Shown in pieces: positions 1 through 39,071 of a stretch of 62,043 nucleotides of DNA. The notes under the pieces were generated by a model, which was given only the letters and a program-made list of their open reading frames with translations, did not search any database and was not told where the DNA came from. The number at the start of each line of letters is the position of its first letter. The first letter of the stretch is position 1. Source of the stretch: Paulinella micropora. Its lineage: Eukaryota; Cercozoa; Imbricatea; Euglyphida. The stretch is from contig BJOX01000367.1 of the NCBI GenBank assembly GCA_009731375.1, forward strand, positions 382,474 through 444,516, read 5' to 3'. The translations under genes were made by a program, and so were the position numbers.

Positions 1-147
1 AAGAAGAAGAAGAAGAAGAAGAAGAAGAAGAAGAAGAAGAAGAAGAAGAAGAAGAAGAAGAAGAAGAAGAAGAAGAAGAAGAAGAAGAAGAAGAAGAAGA
101 AGAAGAAGAAGAAGAAGAAGAAGAAGAAGAAGAAGAAGAAGAAGAAG
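1..147. repeat. (GAA)n microsatellite
   Basis: Uninterrupted AAG/GAA trinucleotide tract at the left edge of the window, followed by a short GA-rich run to about 180. It continues beyond the window. Long frames read through it are compositional artefacts. Confidence 0.95.
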
Positions 148-180
148 GGAGAGAGGAGATATATATAGAGAGAGAGAGAG

Positions 181-730
181 GGAAAAGAGAGCAAGTGCTT
201 AAGTCTGTTCTTGCTCCTCACATTCTCGTTTCCTCTTACTCTTTCCTTCCTCCTTGCTTTTCTATTTCAAACGAGGGTGAAACATAGAGCACGACACATA
301 CCAAACAGTGTCCTGTTGTGATTTGCAGTTTCGCCGTGCAGGGCGACATAATCAAAGTTGCTCATATCTTTTATCGCGTCGGCCTGTGGCATGCAAAACA
401 GTTAAGTAATGGTAGAATGTCGAGTTCATAAATTTCGAAGCTCAACGAATTTTTCTTCCTGCATAACGGAAGTACGGAACTGATTTTGCAGAGAGTGCGC
501 TTTGACTCGATTTCTAGCGCTTCTGCACAGAAGAGATGGTTTGAACAACTTCAGACCATGACCTTTGCTTCTGTAGAGACCAAAATCTAAAAAACGCATC
601 ACCCCGGCCCGTGATTGAGGGGATTGGCAATGGCACGGGGAGAAGAAACGTTAGAAACCCGCCTTTTTTGCCACCGCAAAAATTTCCGCGAGAAACGTTA
701 GAATTTTTTTGGCAACCTGAGTTTCCCTAA
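181..730. other. non-coding, nothing recognised
   Basis: Mixed-composition sequence between two microsatellites. I see no open frame with protein-like composition, no RNA gene and no transposon end. It may be the 5' flank of the helicase gene. Confidence 0.4.
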
Positions 731-770
731 ACAAAACAAACAAAACAAAAACAAAACAAAACTTGTTTTG

Positions 771-801
<31 letters not shown>

Positions 802-912
802 GTTTTGTTATGTTATGTTTTGTTTTGCTTTGTTTTGTTTTGGTTTGCTTTGTTTTGCTTTATTTTGCAAAACAAACAAACAAACAAACAAACAAACAAA
901 CAAAAACAAAGC
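731..912. repeat. (CAAAA)n / (TTTTG)n inverted microsatellite
   Basis: A CAAAA-type run is followed directly by its complement (TTTTG)n and then by (CAAA)n, so the tract can fold into an AT-rich hairpin. Frames rich in F/C/L or K/Q/T here are artefacts. Confidence 0.9.
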
Positions 913-1059
913 AGCAGGCAAGCAAAAATGAGTTGTCACAAACTAAGAGTTCGTCCAAATATCGCACGGGATGTTCGCAGACCATGCATAAAATATCATA
1001 GTGGTCGCTCGTGTCAACTTTAAAGTTCTCAAAGTCTGAAATTATTTGATAACTGGATG

Positions 1060-1260
1060 GAGGGCTGTTTGTTTGTTTGTTTGCTTCTTCCTTTTGATCA
1101 ATTAATTAATTAATTAATTACTGGATGGAGTGTGGCTGCCATAACGATAAAAACCACTTGCATGTTTGTTTGTTTGTTGGCTTGCTTGTTTTGTTTGTTT
1201 GTTTGTTTGTTTGTTTGCTTGCTTGCTTGTTTGCTTGCTTGTTTTCCTGTTTGCTTGTTG
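1060..1260. repeat. (TTTG)n/(TTGC)n microsatellites with (TTAA)n
   Basis: TTTG and TTGC tetranucleotide runs, with a short ATTA run near 1100-1120. No coding content seen from 913 to 1340. Confidence 0.8.
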
Positions 1261-1339
1261 CTATTGTTCAAGTGTCTTGTGGCCTTTCCATACAAATCGA
1301 TAGTCTCGAGCTAAATTTTAACGAGGTCCCGATCAGTCT

Positions 1340-1416
1340 TCCTTTTTCTTCTTCTTCTTCTTCTTCTTCTTCTTCTTCTTCTTCTTCTTCTTCTTCTTCT
1401 TCTTCTTCTTCTTTTT
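1340..1416. repeat. (CTT)n microsatellite
   Basis: Pure TTC repeat of about 24 units. The 1417-1734 stretch that follows is A-rich and holds no recognisable gene. Confidence 0.95.
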
Positions 1417-1734
1417 AATGAAAGCGAAATTGTACCGCAAGAAAAGTCAGAACTAAGTCAAAAAAAAGTCAAGGTCAAGGGAGAATGTTAATAATAATAT
1501 GTAAACTAGATATGATAGAGAAAGCAGAAATGGAAAAACTAACTTAAAGGTAAATATGAGGGGAGAAAAGAGTATGAAATAAAAAGGAAACTAGATATGA
1601 TAAGGAGAGAGAAAGGGAAAAGGGAGAAAGGATCGGAAGAAATAATAAGAAAATGAAAAATAATAGAATATAAACTAGTATGATAAGGAAACAGAAGTGG
1701 AAAAAAGGAAAGAAAAGTAAGTATGCATATGAGG

Positions 1735-1773
1735 TCTTCTTCTTCTTCTTCTTCTTCTTCTTCTTCTTCTTCT

Positions 1774-1820
<47 letters not shown>

Positions 1821-1971
1821 TTCTTCTTCTTCTTCTTCTTCTTCTGCTTCTTCTTCTGCTTCTTCTTCTGCTTCGTCTCCTCCTTCCTCCTTTCTCCTCC
1901 TCCTCCTTCTTCTCCTCCTTCTCCTTCTCCTCCTCCTCCTTCTTCTTCTTCTTCTTCTTCTTCTTCTTCTT
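1735..1971. repeat. (CTT)n/(CCT)n microsatellite running into a gap
   Basis: TTC repeat with TGC and TCC interruptions that runs straight into the assembly gap at 1972-2010. Predicted poly-Ser, poly-Phe, poly-Arg and poly-Glu frames across it are artefacts. Confidence 0.95.
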
Positions 1972-2010
1972 NNNNNNNNNNNNNNNNNNNNNNNNNNNNN
2001 NNNNNNNNNN
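1972..2010. other. assembly gap (N)
   Basis: A run of 39 N directly after the CTT tract. The true length and content are unknown. It lies upstream of the first exon called here, so a 5' exon or promoter could be hidden. Confidence 1.
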
Positions 2011-2167
2011 GGACTGTACATACATGTACATACTTATATGTGCGTATACATATGTTCGGTGCATACGTATGCTCATCTCTACAGGGGCGCTAGCTGCGCG
2101 CTCAGACTGTCTTCGTTGTTTGCGGAGAGTGCCGGAGGACAATTCCACTGGTGTATTGACTTCGACC

Positions 2168-29696
<27,529 letters not shown>

Positions 29697-29736
29697 AGTG
29701 GAGCTCTTGATACTGCTATTAGGACTGCTACTCAAC

Positions 29737-29752
29737 TACTACAACTACTACA

Positions 29753-29801
<49 letters not shown>

Positions 29802-29828
29802 TTGCTGCTACTGCTGCTACTGCTGCTG

Positions 29829-29878
<50 letters not shown>

Positions 29879-29977
29879 GCTACTACTACTACTGCTACTA
29901 CTAATGCTACTACTACTACTACTGCTACTACTACTACTACTACTAATAATAATAATAATAATAATACTATTAGGACG

Positions 29978-30016
<39 letters not shown>

Positions 30017-30038
30017 GCTACTACTACTACTACTACAT
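29737..30038. repeat. (ACT)n microsatellite
   Basis: ACT triplets with GCT and AAT interruptions, starting 40 bp after the helicase stop codon and probably in its 3' UTR or flank. Confidence 0.95.
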
Positions 30039-30129
30039 AGCGGTAAGATTCCAGATAAGAATCGTCACTACGCTTGTCTTTTAAGTAATTGAGCATGGGG
30101 TTAGTGACTAGTATTGAATGGTAATCATA

Positions 30130-30130
<1 letters not shown>

Positions 30131-30180
<50 letters not shown>
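30131..30180. repeat. (AG)n microsatellite
   Basis: Pure AG dinucleotide tract. Confidence 0.95.
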
Positions 30181-30182
<2 letters not shown>

Positions 30183-31690
30183 TTACTGAGTCCGACTACG
30201 TTATACCATAGTGATATTAATCATCAACTTCGCCGCTACCTGAGTCACATTTAACTTATCGTCAACGTGAGAGCAGTTAGCAGAGCAATCGAATTGTATT
30301 ACTGTACCATAGGTAATCAAGTTCGCTTTCATTACTCTTAATACTTATTACAGATATTACCGGTATTTCAGTCCTGGGCATGATGCTACATTGCATCCGC
30401 TCTTGGTACATGACTTTAAACTGTACCAACTCATGTTCGCCGGTCCTGAGAAGTTCCTAGTTCTTAACTACAATGAGCAATGACTTCAAGTGCTTCGATC
30501 TCAGCCAATGCTGGTTGCTGTCGCTTGTGCAGTGGCTCGTTTGAAAGCTCTCGTCAAGAGATTACTAGTGAGCTAAGTTACAGATTCTGGACAGCAGTAT
30601 TGACTGAGAACGAAGCGGTTAAAGCGATTGCTCATTGTAGTTAATAACTAGGAACATCTCCTGGTCATTACCTTAACCTGTACCAACCCATGTTCTTTAA
30701 CCTACCGTTTCTTCCTTCATAAATTCTCCAATTTCAATTTCCCTTCTCTTTTCTCTTTCTGTTCCATTCTCCCCTTTATTCTTTCTCCTGCATTCGTCGT
30801 TCCATTCTTCGCCTCTCTTTGATTTGCCTCCCTTTTTGCATTTTCCTTGTCCCCCCCCCCCCTTTTTTTTTAAAAAAATCACCCCTCTATTCTTTCTTTC
30901 CTCTTCCCCCTCTCTTGTTCGCACCCTCTCTTGACCCCTGCTTTTCATTTTTCTTTCAACTATCAAGTTGACCTCACACACTTCTCGCTGTAGTCTCCTA
31001 TCATAGGCTTCTCTCTTTGTTTACCCTACTACGGCTTTTTACTTATGTTCGCCTACTTACATGCTTCCTTTTCAGCTCTAGTATTTCCCTTCGACTTTAC
31101 AATACTACTTTGTGCTAACTGATACGTTGAAAAGCAAGCCGGGCGTTCTTCAACCATTTAACTCTGACCGTAATCATGATACTACTAATAATAAGTGGAA
31201 AAATTAATAAATATTAATAACATTCGCTATGACTAATTACCTGTACTGAGACCGAGTCCAACTCCCTAAGAGTTGATGGCCCGAACGCTGCGACGCACCT
31301 AGCGTGACCAACAAGAGCGGAGCACAACTTATAATAGCAGCAAAAGAAAAAAAAAATCATCTTTGGATATTAATTAGATCCTTTCTCCTCAGTTATGTTC
31401 ATTATTACTTAAGTTGATTATCCTTACTAGTAGTTGTTACTGTCATTACTAGTAGTAGTATTATTAATATTAGTTCAGTATTAATGTAGTCAATTTTAGT
31501 ATTGTTCTGGTACTGGTGGCACCGTGACTGCACCAGCTTGCCGCAACACAGCCGCGTTGTAGCATTCAAATTCCTTTTCAAGGTTGTTATTCATATCCGA
31601 ACCGTACGTTTCCGAGCGTCAGTGTATCTATTTCTGTACAGTATTAATACATCTTCTGATTTCGGTAGTCACGTTAATTATTAATAGTGT
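30181..31690. other. intergenic, no gene recognised (contains MITE copy 17)
   Basis: Unique sequence with a pyrimidine-rich stretch at 30709-30960. The only structured element is the MITE at 30448-30660. No tRNA or protein gene seen. Confidence 0.5.
30448..30660 (+). mobile_element. 213-bp MITE, copy 17
   Basis: The only copy outside the helicase gene, 750 bp beyond its stop. Flanked by CT on both sides, so the 2-bp target duplication is not limited to AT. Confidence 0.9.
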
Positions 31691-31694
31691 TTAA

Positions 31695-34577
31695 GTTCCC
31701 GGAGTTTCCAATTGGAAATTTTTGTTACCAATTGGAAACAGTTTTTTGGCAACGGTTTTCCAAAAATTTATTCTCACGGATTCTGCTCAATTAATGACTT
31801 CCGATGTTTTCCAGGGCTCAGGAAAGACTGTGGGAAGCGACGTGTAAAATTTGTTCCGAAAACGGTTGGTAGAAGTTCGAAAAATCGGCATTTGACTGAC
31901 CACCCCTTTTTTCCCACTTTTGCATTGTCTGAGGCATTTTTCGAAAAAAGATGGAGGTGGGGAGCTGCGTTTCGGTCCCTGCTGTGAAACTTGGAAAGCC
32001 TTGGGCAAGACGAAAATTTGGAGAAAGTGTTTTTGGGGACATAAGGCTTGTTGGGAAATTGAAGGACAAGGAAACAAAACACCACAAAGCACTTGTAACG
32101 CTGAATCTGGACGACAAGGATTATTTCTTTTCGTCCAATGTTCTGCGTGCTGAACAGGAGCAGGCAGTGGGTGCTTTTTCCTGTATTGATGCTAGTTTGA
32201 AGGAGGTCCTCATAGATGTCAGTGATGACGAGGAGACAGTCGAGGAGAACCAAGAGGAGGGGAAGGAGGAGGAAAAAGCTGAGCCAGACCACAATCTGTC
32301 TGCCTCAGACACTGACGAAGTAGGAGAAGAGGAAACGCATACTGGGTTCAATATTTGCCCCTGCGAGGAAAGCGAAGTGTATGACGAGGACACCAAGTTG
32401 GTAAAGAACGGTTTTCATTGGAAGTTGGAGCCACAAACTGTTGATTGGAGTGCAGACAGACCGATCTTCCAGCCCAAGACCAGGCTACAGGGCGCCGCAA
32501 ACGCTTCCCCTCTTCAGTAACTTCTCCCAATCTCTCTGCTGTTTGCCATTTTTCACTCATTTCCAGTCAACACTGAACAGTATGTATGTGTGTGCACCAT
32601 TTGTTGCTGTTGGGTTTGAAAAAAGTTTTGTGTGTTCAGAGATTTTCAGTTCCAAAGTCATTCATTTCGAGTGCTTGTCTTGTCTATGTTTCCTTTGCTT
32701 GCTGCACTTACTTGCACCTTCTTGTCATGTTTTTCTTTGTTTTTTTCCTTGTCTTTTCTTTTCTTGCATAGACAGACACTTCATGCACTTCATGCCTCCA
32801 AAAGCTATCAGTCGGTTGATTGAATTTACTAACGTGGAGATAGCTAAACAGAAAGACTCTTGGTTGAAGAAAGCAATAACACAGGAGGAATTTGCTGTTT
32901 TCCTGGGGTTACTTGTCAAAATTTCAGTTGCAGATAGGGGCAGGCGCAGGGGACATTGGATGGACGAGGGTGAGGTAGGGCCAGACGGTTTGCCTGGGGA
33001 CAACTTCGGCAGATTCATGTCAAAAAATCGATTCGAAGCTATCCTTCACTGCTTGCGTTTCGGACCCGATGCCACTGAACAAGATCCCTTTCTGCCTGTG
33101 CGTTTTTTGATGGAAGAGTGCAATAAGAAGTTCAATGATGCCATCATGCCTGGCACTTGCCTGACTGTCGACGAGTCGATGGGCAAGTGGACAGGCAAAG
33201 AAATGCCTGGTCAGGTGTACGTCCCACGCAAGCCCATTCCTTTGGGCCGTGAGTACCATACTACCTGCTGCGTTGAAACAGGCATCTGTATTGCTATGGA
33301 ATGTGTAGAAGGAAAAGATCGAGATCGTGCAAAGGCAGGGGTAGATGATTGGGGTGTCACAACAGCAACCACAGTGAGACTAGTCAAGCCGTGGCATGGT
33401 ACAGGTCGCATTGTTGTAGGAGACTCGTGGTTTGCTAGTGTACGAACAGCAGTCGTTGTCAAGGTGCATGGGCTAGATTTTATTGGAATGGTAAAGACGG
33501 CTACCCGCAATTATCCCAAATTCACTTTATGGCATGCCAGAGGGAACAACAAAGGCGATTTGGCGTCAGCCACGTGCACTAAAGATGGTATTCGCTTGTT
33601 GGCAGTGAATCAGAACGACCACAATATGCAGCAAATCATAGCCACCTGCGGCACTACATTGGGGGGCAAAGCACGAGAGGCACGATTCAGTAAGCGTACG
33701 GCGTTTGTTTCGCGGTGTGACGTGGTTGCTAAGTACTACGAATGTTTCAATGCGGTGGATCGCTTCAACTCTCTTCGTCAAGGGCACGCAAACATGAATT
33801 TGAATGTCGTTGTGCGGGATTGGAAAGTTAACGATTTCTTGATTTTGATGGACTTTGTTATGACCAACGCTTACCTTCATTACATGCACTTCAGTACCAC
33901 GACCATCTCTACTTATCTGCGTTCGAAAGGAACCACCAGGCCAGGCTTTTTCAAAAATTTGGTTGCAAACGAGCTCTTAACAGCCAAAAAAGCCTCTGAG
34001 ATTGATTGGGCTATGCTTAGCCCGGCTAGCGAGAACCTCCGAGGTCCCGAACCAAACCTTCCTCACACGAAATTAGCTATGTACCCTCTGGTGGCTATGA
34101 GTGATGCAATTCGACGCAAAAGGGAGGCAGGGGAGTCGTGGAATCAATCCACCGCAAGGCCGAAAAGACGCAGATGCAGGGTATGTAAGTTTGTTAAGGG
34201 AAGTTCATCCAAGATCATCACGTCATTTTATTGTGAGACCTGCGGGCCCGAGATGCCGCTGTGTGGGACTAAGGGTCGCGGGTGTCATGCGTGGCACATT
34301 AAGCATGGAGACCCGAGGAAAAAGAAAAGGGGGTTTGTTTCAGGTGATTATTAATGTCGTTTCCAATTGGAAACAGTCTTTTGTGTGACTTAGGTGTGAG
34401 GGGGCGGCCTGAGAAGAACATTTTCATTTTTAAGTTTTGTATTAAATTTTTGATGACTTTATGTCTAGTTTGTTCATAATATAAGTAATTTTCAATAAAT
34501 AAATATCATTTTATTATTTTTTCTTGTGCCGGAAAGTAAATTAATATCGTTTCCAATTGGAAACCGGGCCTGGGAAC
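31695..34577 (+). mobile_element. complete piggyBac element (2,883 bp)
   Basis: Flanked by TTAA at 31691-31694 and 34578-34581. The ends are GTTCCCGGAGTTTCC... and the complement of ...CCGGGCCTGGGAAC. The palindrome TTTCCAATTGGAAA or a close variant occurs twice near the left end (about 31707 and 31728) and twice near the right (about 34361 and 34552), probably subterminal transposase-binding sites. It carries one two-exon transposase gene. Confidence 0.9.
31951..34354 (+). CDS. piggyBac transposase (two exons)
   Basis: Exon 1 is 31951-32516 (188 codons plus two bases, with an acidic segment). Exon 2 is 32776-34354. The join TTCA|GTAACT to TAGACAG|ACACTTC keeps frame and gives about 715 residues, a normal size. 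The DDE_Tnp_1_7 core shows the three catalytic aspartates in LTVDESMGKW, VVGDSWFAS and FNAVDRFNS. The C-terminus has the cysteine-rich finger typical of piggyBac (CRVCKFVKG...YCETCG...CGTKGRGCHAWH). No stop or frameshift is visible, so with both ends and the TTAA duplications present the element may be autonomous. The enzyme excises and inserts the element at TTAA. The exact start and the intron are inferred from frame only. Confidence 0.85.
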
Positions 34578-34581
34578 TTAA

Positions 34582-35765
34582 ACAATAGCGGGAATCGTTC
34601 GCATTATTAATAATTTGCTGAAATTTTTCGGCGTTCTGTGAAGTTGTAGGCCGGCCCGGCCGCACAACTGATACATAGTGGGATTGAACTTGATGTCGTC
34701 CGGCTTCAAGTTGTTGTTACTTGATTCTTAGTAGTATGCTTGGTCTGTCCCTCTACCCGCCGGTTGAGGTACGACTAAATGTCAAAGTAGCTGTTCCGGT
34801 TGCATCTGGACCGTGACTCCAATCGCTAACCGCAAAAGTTGAACAGGGTTTGCTGAAGTTTCAAGTTGCTCAGCTTTCGTGAGATTCCGAGACGAAAAGC
34901 TAAAATTCTCCGATCACGACGTTTTGATTTTCTTGACGTTTTTGACACCTTGAAAACCCTGGCCGAACCGTCCAAAAAAGTGTGTTGTGATCTTCAAGTT
35001 TTCAAGTTTTGCGGGGCTTTAGTTAGAGTTGGACTCTCCCTTAAGGTGAGAGGGATAGAAACAAATTGTGTGTGAGGAAAGATGATAGGAGCACACACAT
35101 CTGGTTCAAGTGTGTTTGGATAGGGCAGGAATGAGCCTCGGACACAGACATAACACATAAGCTGGGTGGGAAGCCTGGCAGTGGTGACGGTGTGTGTGTG
35201 TGTGTGTGTGTGTTTTGTCTCACCTCTCCGAGGCTATTCCTTTTCTCACTTCTACATGTCATCAATGCAGAAGAGGAAGAGTATGTTAGTTAGGAAGCCC
35301 GTATAGACGGAGTCCATACGCGATCGACGTGAGCGAGGGGGCGAAGGAGTTCACAGGGCACATTGCACTGCTTACGTCAACGACGCGGATGGATTTGAGC
35401 GGCTGAAGTAACCCACGGGGCAAAAGATAAGTGCGAGCCTGGCGGCGGGTGCGAAGGAGTTCCCAGGGCACATCATAAGCCAGTGCAGAAGCTTGCCCGG
35501 GAGGCTCCGGAGGGGAAGCCTGGTGAGCCTCCCGACTCGTGACTCAGGGTCGGAGGAGGAGAGCGGGGTCTACGACAAAATGCCCGACGCCCCTTTACAC
35601 TCGAAGGAACGATGGCCAGGTACAGAGCTTTGGTGTTGGAGTTGGTTTTAGATGAGGCTAGCTGCGTCAGACTTGCTTGAAGTATTAATACCGTAAGCTT
35701 AGTAGGAAAGTATTAACATTTAGACGTCTAGTCTTATATAATACAATCTTTAGTCGGACCATCAA
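34582..35765. other. intergenic, no gene recognised
   Basis: Holds the left arm of an inverted repeat pair (34625-34800), a (GT)n run at 35191-35213 and a short duplicated phrase GCGAAGGAGTTC.CAGGGCACAT (35342 and 35451). No protein-like frame. Confidence 0.5.
34625..34800 (-). repeat. inverted repeat arm, left
   Basis: Its reverse complement matches 47510-47640, including GACCGGAACAGCT, CAGACCAAGCATA, CAAGTAACTACAA and GCCGGACGACA. The arms lie about 12.7 kb apart around two transposons. Probably two copies of one dispersed element. Confidence 0.7.
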
Positions 35766-35779
35766 CACCAACTGTATTA

Positions 35780-37704
35780 TTAACCCTTAACTGTACGGTC
35801 CACTCGATCCACTAAGTGGATCCAAATTTTATGAGTTGAATTATTACTGAAATAAAGAAAACTTTTAATGTATTTAAACTCGTTTGAACTTACCGGATGC
35901 ACGCAACTTTGAATACTGATGTGTTTCTCAAAACATGGATACTGACAGAGCACAAGACGACACTTAGTACAATAATACGAGGAGCGTTTCCGGATGCCGG
36001 CACGTGTACACATGACGCAATGGGAGGGATGCTTGCCTTTCCGTTTTCCTTCCTCCTGCTGAGATTCGCCCCATCCAGGAGCAGCAAGCTTCTCCAATTT
36101 ACCATCGCACGCTACCTCCCGTCGGATATGTTCCCCAGATCGAAGGTCAACATCCTCTTCAGAGTCTGTGTTTTCCTCACCCTCGTCAACTGCCTTCATT
36201 TCTCAAATATGCGTGTAAAGCAAAGACAATAGTTTTTCGATCATTTTTTGCCGCGAGGGGATGCTAATCTCGTCTCTGTCTACTCTCTGCATCAGCAATC
36301 CTTTGTACACAATGGTTGTGTTGGCCACTGCAGTGTCAAGCAGACCAAGAAAAAGTTTTACCCACGGCTTGTCCGCTCTGCGAACCCTCTCCGATCCCGT
36401 TGCTAGTCGAAGCCTATCCTGCGTGTCAGTTCCCCCCATGTACTGGTTGTACGACTTGATGGACGCGTAGCAGTTAATGGGCCCCCTGTTTCCTTTCTTG
36501 TCCAGAACGCGTTCGACATGATCAAGGGTTCCTCCTTGAATGGTGGAGACAAATGTGCAAACCTTCCTGTCCTTCCACCTCCCAACCATAATGGGAGGGG
36601 CACAATTCTCCATGTAGCAGGCGGTCATTGTTCCTCTCTCCGCACTCGTCGGGATGTCCTCTAGCATGTCTTTGGCCCCATAGATTCGGTTTGCCATCAC
36701 CGTTCCCACCATGCCATGTCCGTACTTCTCCCACAGGTTGTAGGCCAATATCAGGGAGGTATAATAGCGATCTGTGACCCAAATGCTGCCGGATGGTAGT
36801 TTGGCATCCTCCGCTAGTGACATGATGATGTCATACGTCGATCCGTAATTAGACTTTTGCTCTGGCGGCAAAGTGCGGCTACCAGCGTATATCTTGAGAT
36901 GGTACGCAAAGCCTGACTGGGGATCGTTCACTTGAAAAAGTTTGAAACCATATTTGTCCGGCTTGTCCTTGATGTAAGAGCTTCGTCTGCAGAAACGAAT
37001 TGGTCCAGGCTCATCATTGTCTTGCTCATGTCGTTCATATTGTCTAGGAAGGGTCGAACATGATGAAGAGGATCGTAGTCTGGGTGAGAGGATGGCTTCT
37101 TGACATCGGGATCGTTGGGTTGAAAAATGGCTTTGATTTCCCTAAACCTTTTCAGGGTCATGATGGACGATAAATTGGGGTACTGGATGAATTCATTCAT
37201 GTATCCGGTCCAAAAATCTTCTTGTCTCTTGAGCTGCATAGCTCCCATGGCAATCAAGATACAAATAAAAGCAAGTATCTCATTTGGCATGACTGCCCTG
37301 ATGTAACGGAGGTGTCCGCGACCCGACAAATTGCGTCTTTTTCGAGAATAAGTGTTAGACCATCGAGCCCACATGTCAATCATATGCTTACTGACGTATT
37401 GAGTAAAGATCATTATCAAAGTTTTAGCATCTCCCTGGTAGTAACTTTTGTTGAATTCGTATTTGCCTTCCCAAGGCAGCAAAGGAAGAGCTGGAGGGTC
37501 CCCTCGTGTCAATTGATCTACTGAAAAGAGTTGACTGGGTTGTAGGTCGTCCGTTTCTGGGGGCTCAGGTGCATCTCCGTCCTCGTCCTCGGCAGTGTCA
37601 TGGGAAAGCTCGTCCTCCGTGACTTCGAATTCTTTGTCTGCTTCGCCACCCCCTTCTACTAAGCCACCGTCAAGTCCGTTGTCTCCCCCAGAGCTGGAAT
37701 GCAT
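35780..37704 (-). pseudogene. decayed piggyBac transposase
   Basis: Minus-strand frames in order: 37704-36928 (acidic N-terminus, then SYYQGDAKTLIMIFTQYVSK... to FVSADEALTS), 36931-36203 (NDPQSGFAYHLKIYAG...WVTDRYYTS...YMGGTDTQDRL...) and 36199-35780 (C-terminal finger CVMCTRAG...SYYCTKCRLVLCQYPCF). The catalytic aspartates lie in SADEA, VTDRYY and GGTDTQD. The first junction is a frameshift at about 36970-37000, with loss of residues after DEA where piggyBac has a conserved FKGR-type block. The second is an in-frame TGA before the finger region, perhaps an intron. TTAACCCTTAACTG at about 35770 resembles a piggyBac end, but no partner end was found. Not related to the 31.7-34.6 kb element at any visible level beyond family. 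Confidence 0.8.
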
Positions 37705-38043
37705 ACACAGACACTATGTGTATCATCAGAGACAATAGCATCAAAATGTGTAATGTATTTCGTCTGGATGCAGTCAGCGAGCAAAGGCAAGCATACTTTT
37801 GGAGGGTACAGGAATTGAAGGGTATGCATGAGAGGAAAACAATGAATGAAAGAGACAACATATGATAAATAGAAGGCTACCCATCAGGTTGACCTTCTTC
37901 AGGCACCTTATCCTTCAAGTTGAGAGGGTGCTCCTTCTTTGATCTACATATATCAGATTTTGCCTAAATGCATGATCATACTGATGAGTCACCTCTTTAT
38001 TTTTTTTGAAGGGGGTGCTTGCTCAGCTTCATCCTTCTCCTCC
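37705..38043. other. non-coding between piggyBac relic and LTR element
   Basis: No gene or recognised repeat. The expected right end of the piggyBac relic was not found here. Confidence 0.4.
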
Positions 38044-38282
38044 TGTAGGCATCACCCCCCGGATAGCCGGTAAAAAGTACCTTTTCCTGGTGACAGGTGC
38101 ACCAGCTTGTTTTTTCAGTATTATTTGTCCGGATTGGACCTGATGCCATTTTATTCCTGGTCTGTTGCCGTTTTCCTTTTTGGCTTCACTGAGCTAATAT
38201 AACGAGACATCATTCTCATCTTTTGAGGACTGTGTTTAGTTGTATTACAGACTTTTTACGAGCTATCGTTGGGTGCATTACA
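38044..38282 (+). repeat. 5' LTR
   Basis: 239 bp, TG...CA. A primer binding site probably starts just after it (TTTGGAGTCCACATCACT); the tRNA is not identified. Confidence 0.9.
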
Positions 38283-39071
38283 TTTGGAGTCCACATCACT
38301 AGTGTGATTTCTTTCTGCTTTGCCACACAGGCAACAGAGTGAATTTTCACTGACCTGTCTCACACGGGGACGTCAGACGAAAACAAATACTCCAACACAG
38401 CTCCCTCATAACTCTTTCACAAAACAAATAATTTGATTGGTCTCAAGCAGGTGTCTCGTACCCTCTAGCCCAATCAGTATCTGTGTGCTCACAAGGAGAC
38501 ATCAGAGACAAACTCTCTGTCGTTCTTGCTGTTCTCACACAGAGACCAAGAAGAAGGAGGTGGACAGAAGAGTGAAGGAACACACACAAAACACAAACAA
38601 ACATATTAGGGACAGGAGCACAACAATCTACCCTTCTAGTTTGTGCATTTATCTGCATTATCTCACACATACGTCAGAGTATTTTTGCACCTCTCTGATC
38701 GTTTTCTAAAGGTCGTAGTAGTAATTGACAGGAGGACAGTGTCAGCTCCTATGTTTGGTTTTTGTTCGTTTGTGTTCTGTTCCTCCTTCAGTCGATTGAC
38801 TAGTGAAGAGAGAAACTAATAGAGAGGGTAGAGTGAGATTCCCTGTCCTCTATGAAACACTGTTTGTATGTTTGTTTTTGTTTGAGAAAAATAGTCTTTG
38901 AGACTTTCTCCGATTTCTTGTTCTCCTTACTCAGATTACTTTCTCCTCCTTCTTTTCTATATTGTATCTAGTATGAGGCACTTGGACCTACACACAGATA
39001 GTAATAGAGAAGCTAGAAAAGCTCTCCTTGAGAAGTCGACAGTCGGTCGGATAGGTTCTCAGACCTACATC

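Noticed and set aside
1539-2093. Poly-Arg, poly-Glu, poly-Phe and poly-Ser proteins over 1735-1971
   Set aside because: Translations of a CTT microsatellite interrupted by a gap.
31215-31330. Possible tRNA or small structured RNA
   Set aside because: No cloverleaf with a T-loop GTTCRAAT-type sequence could be built.
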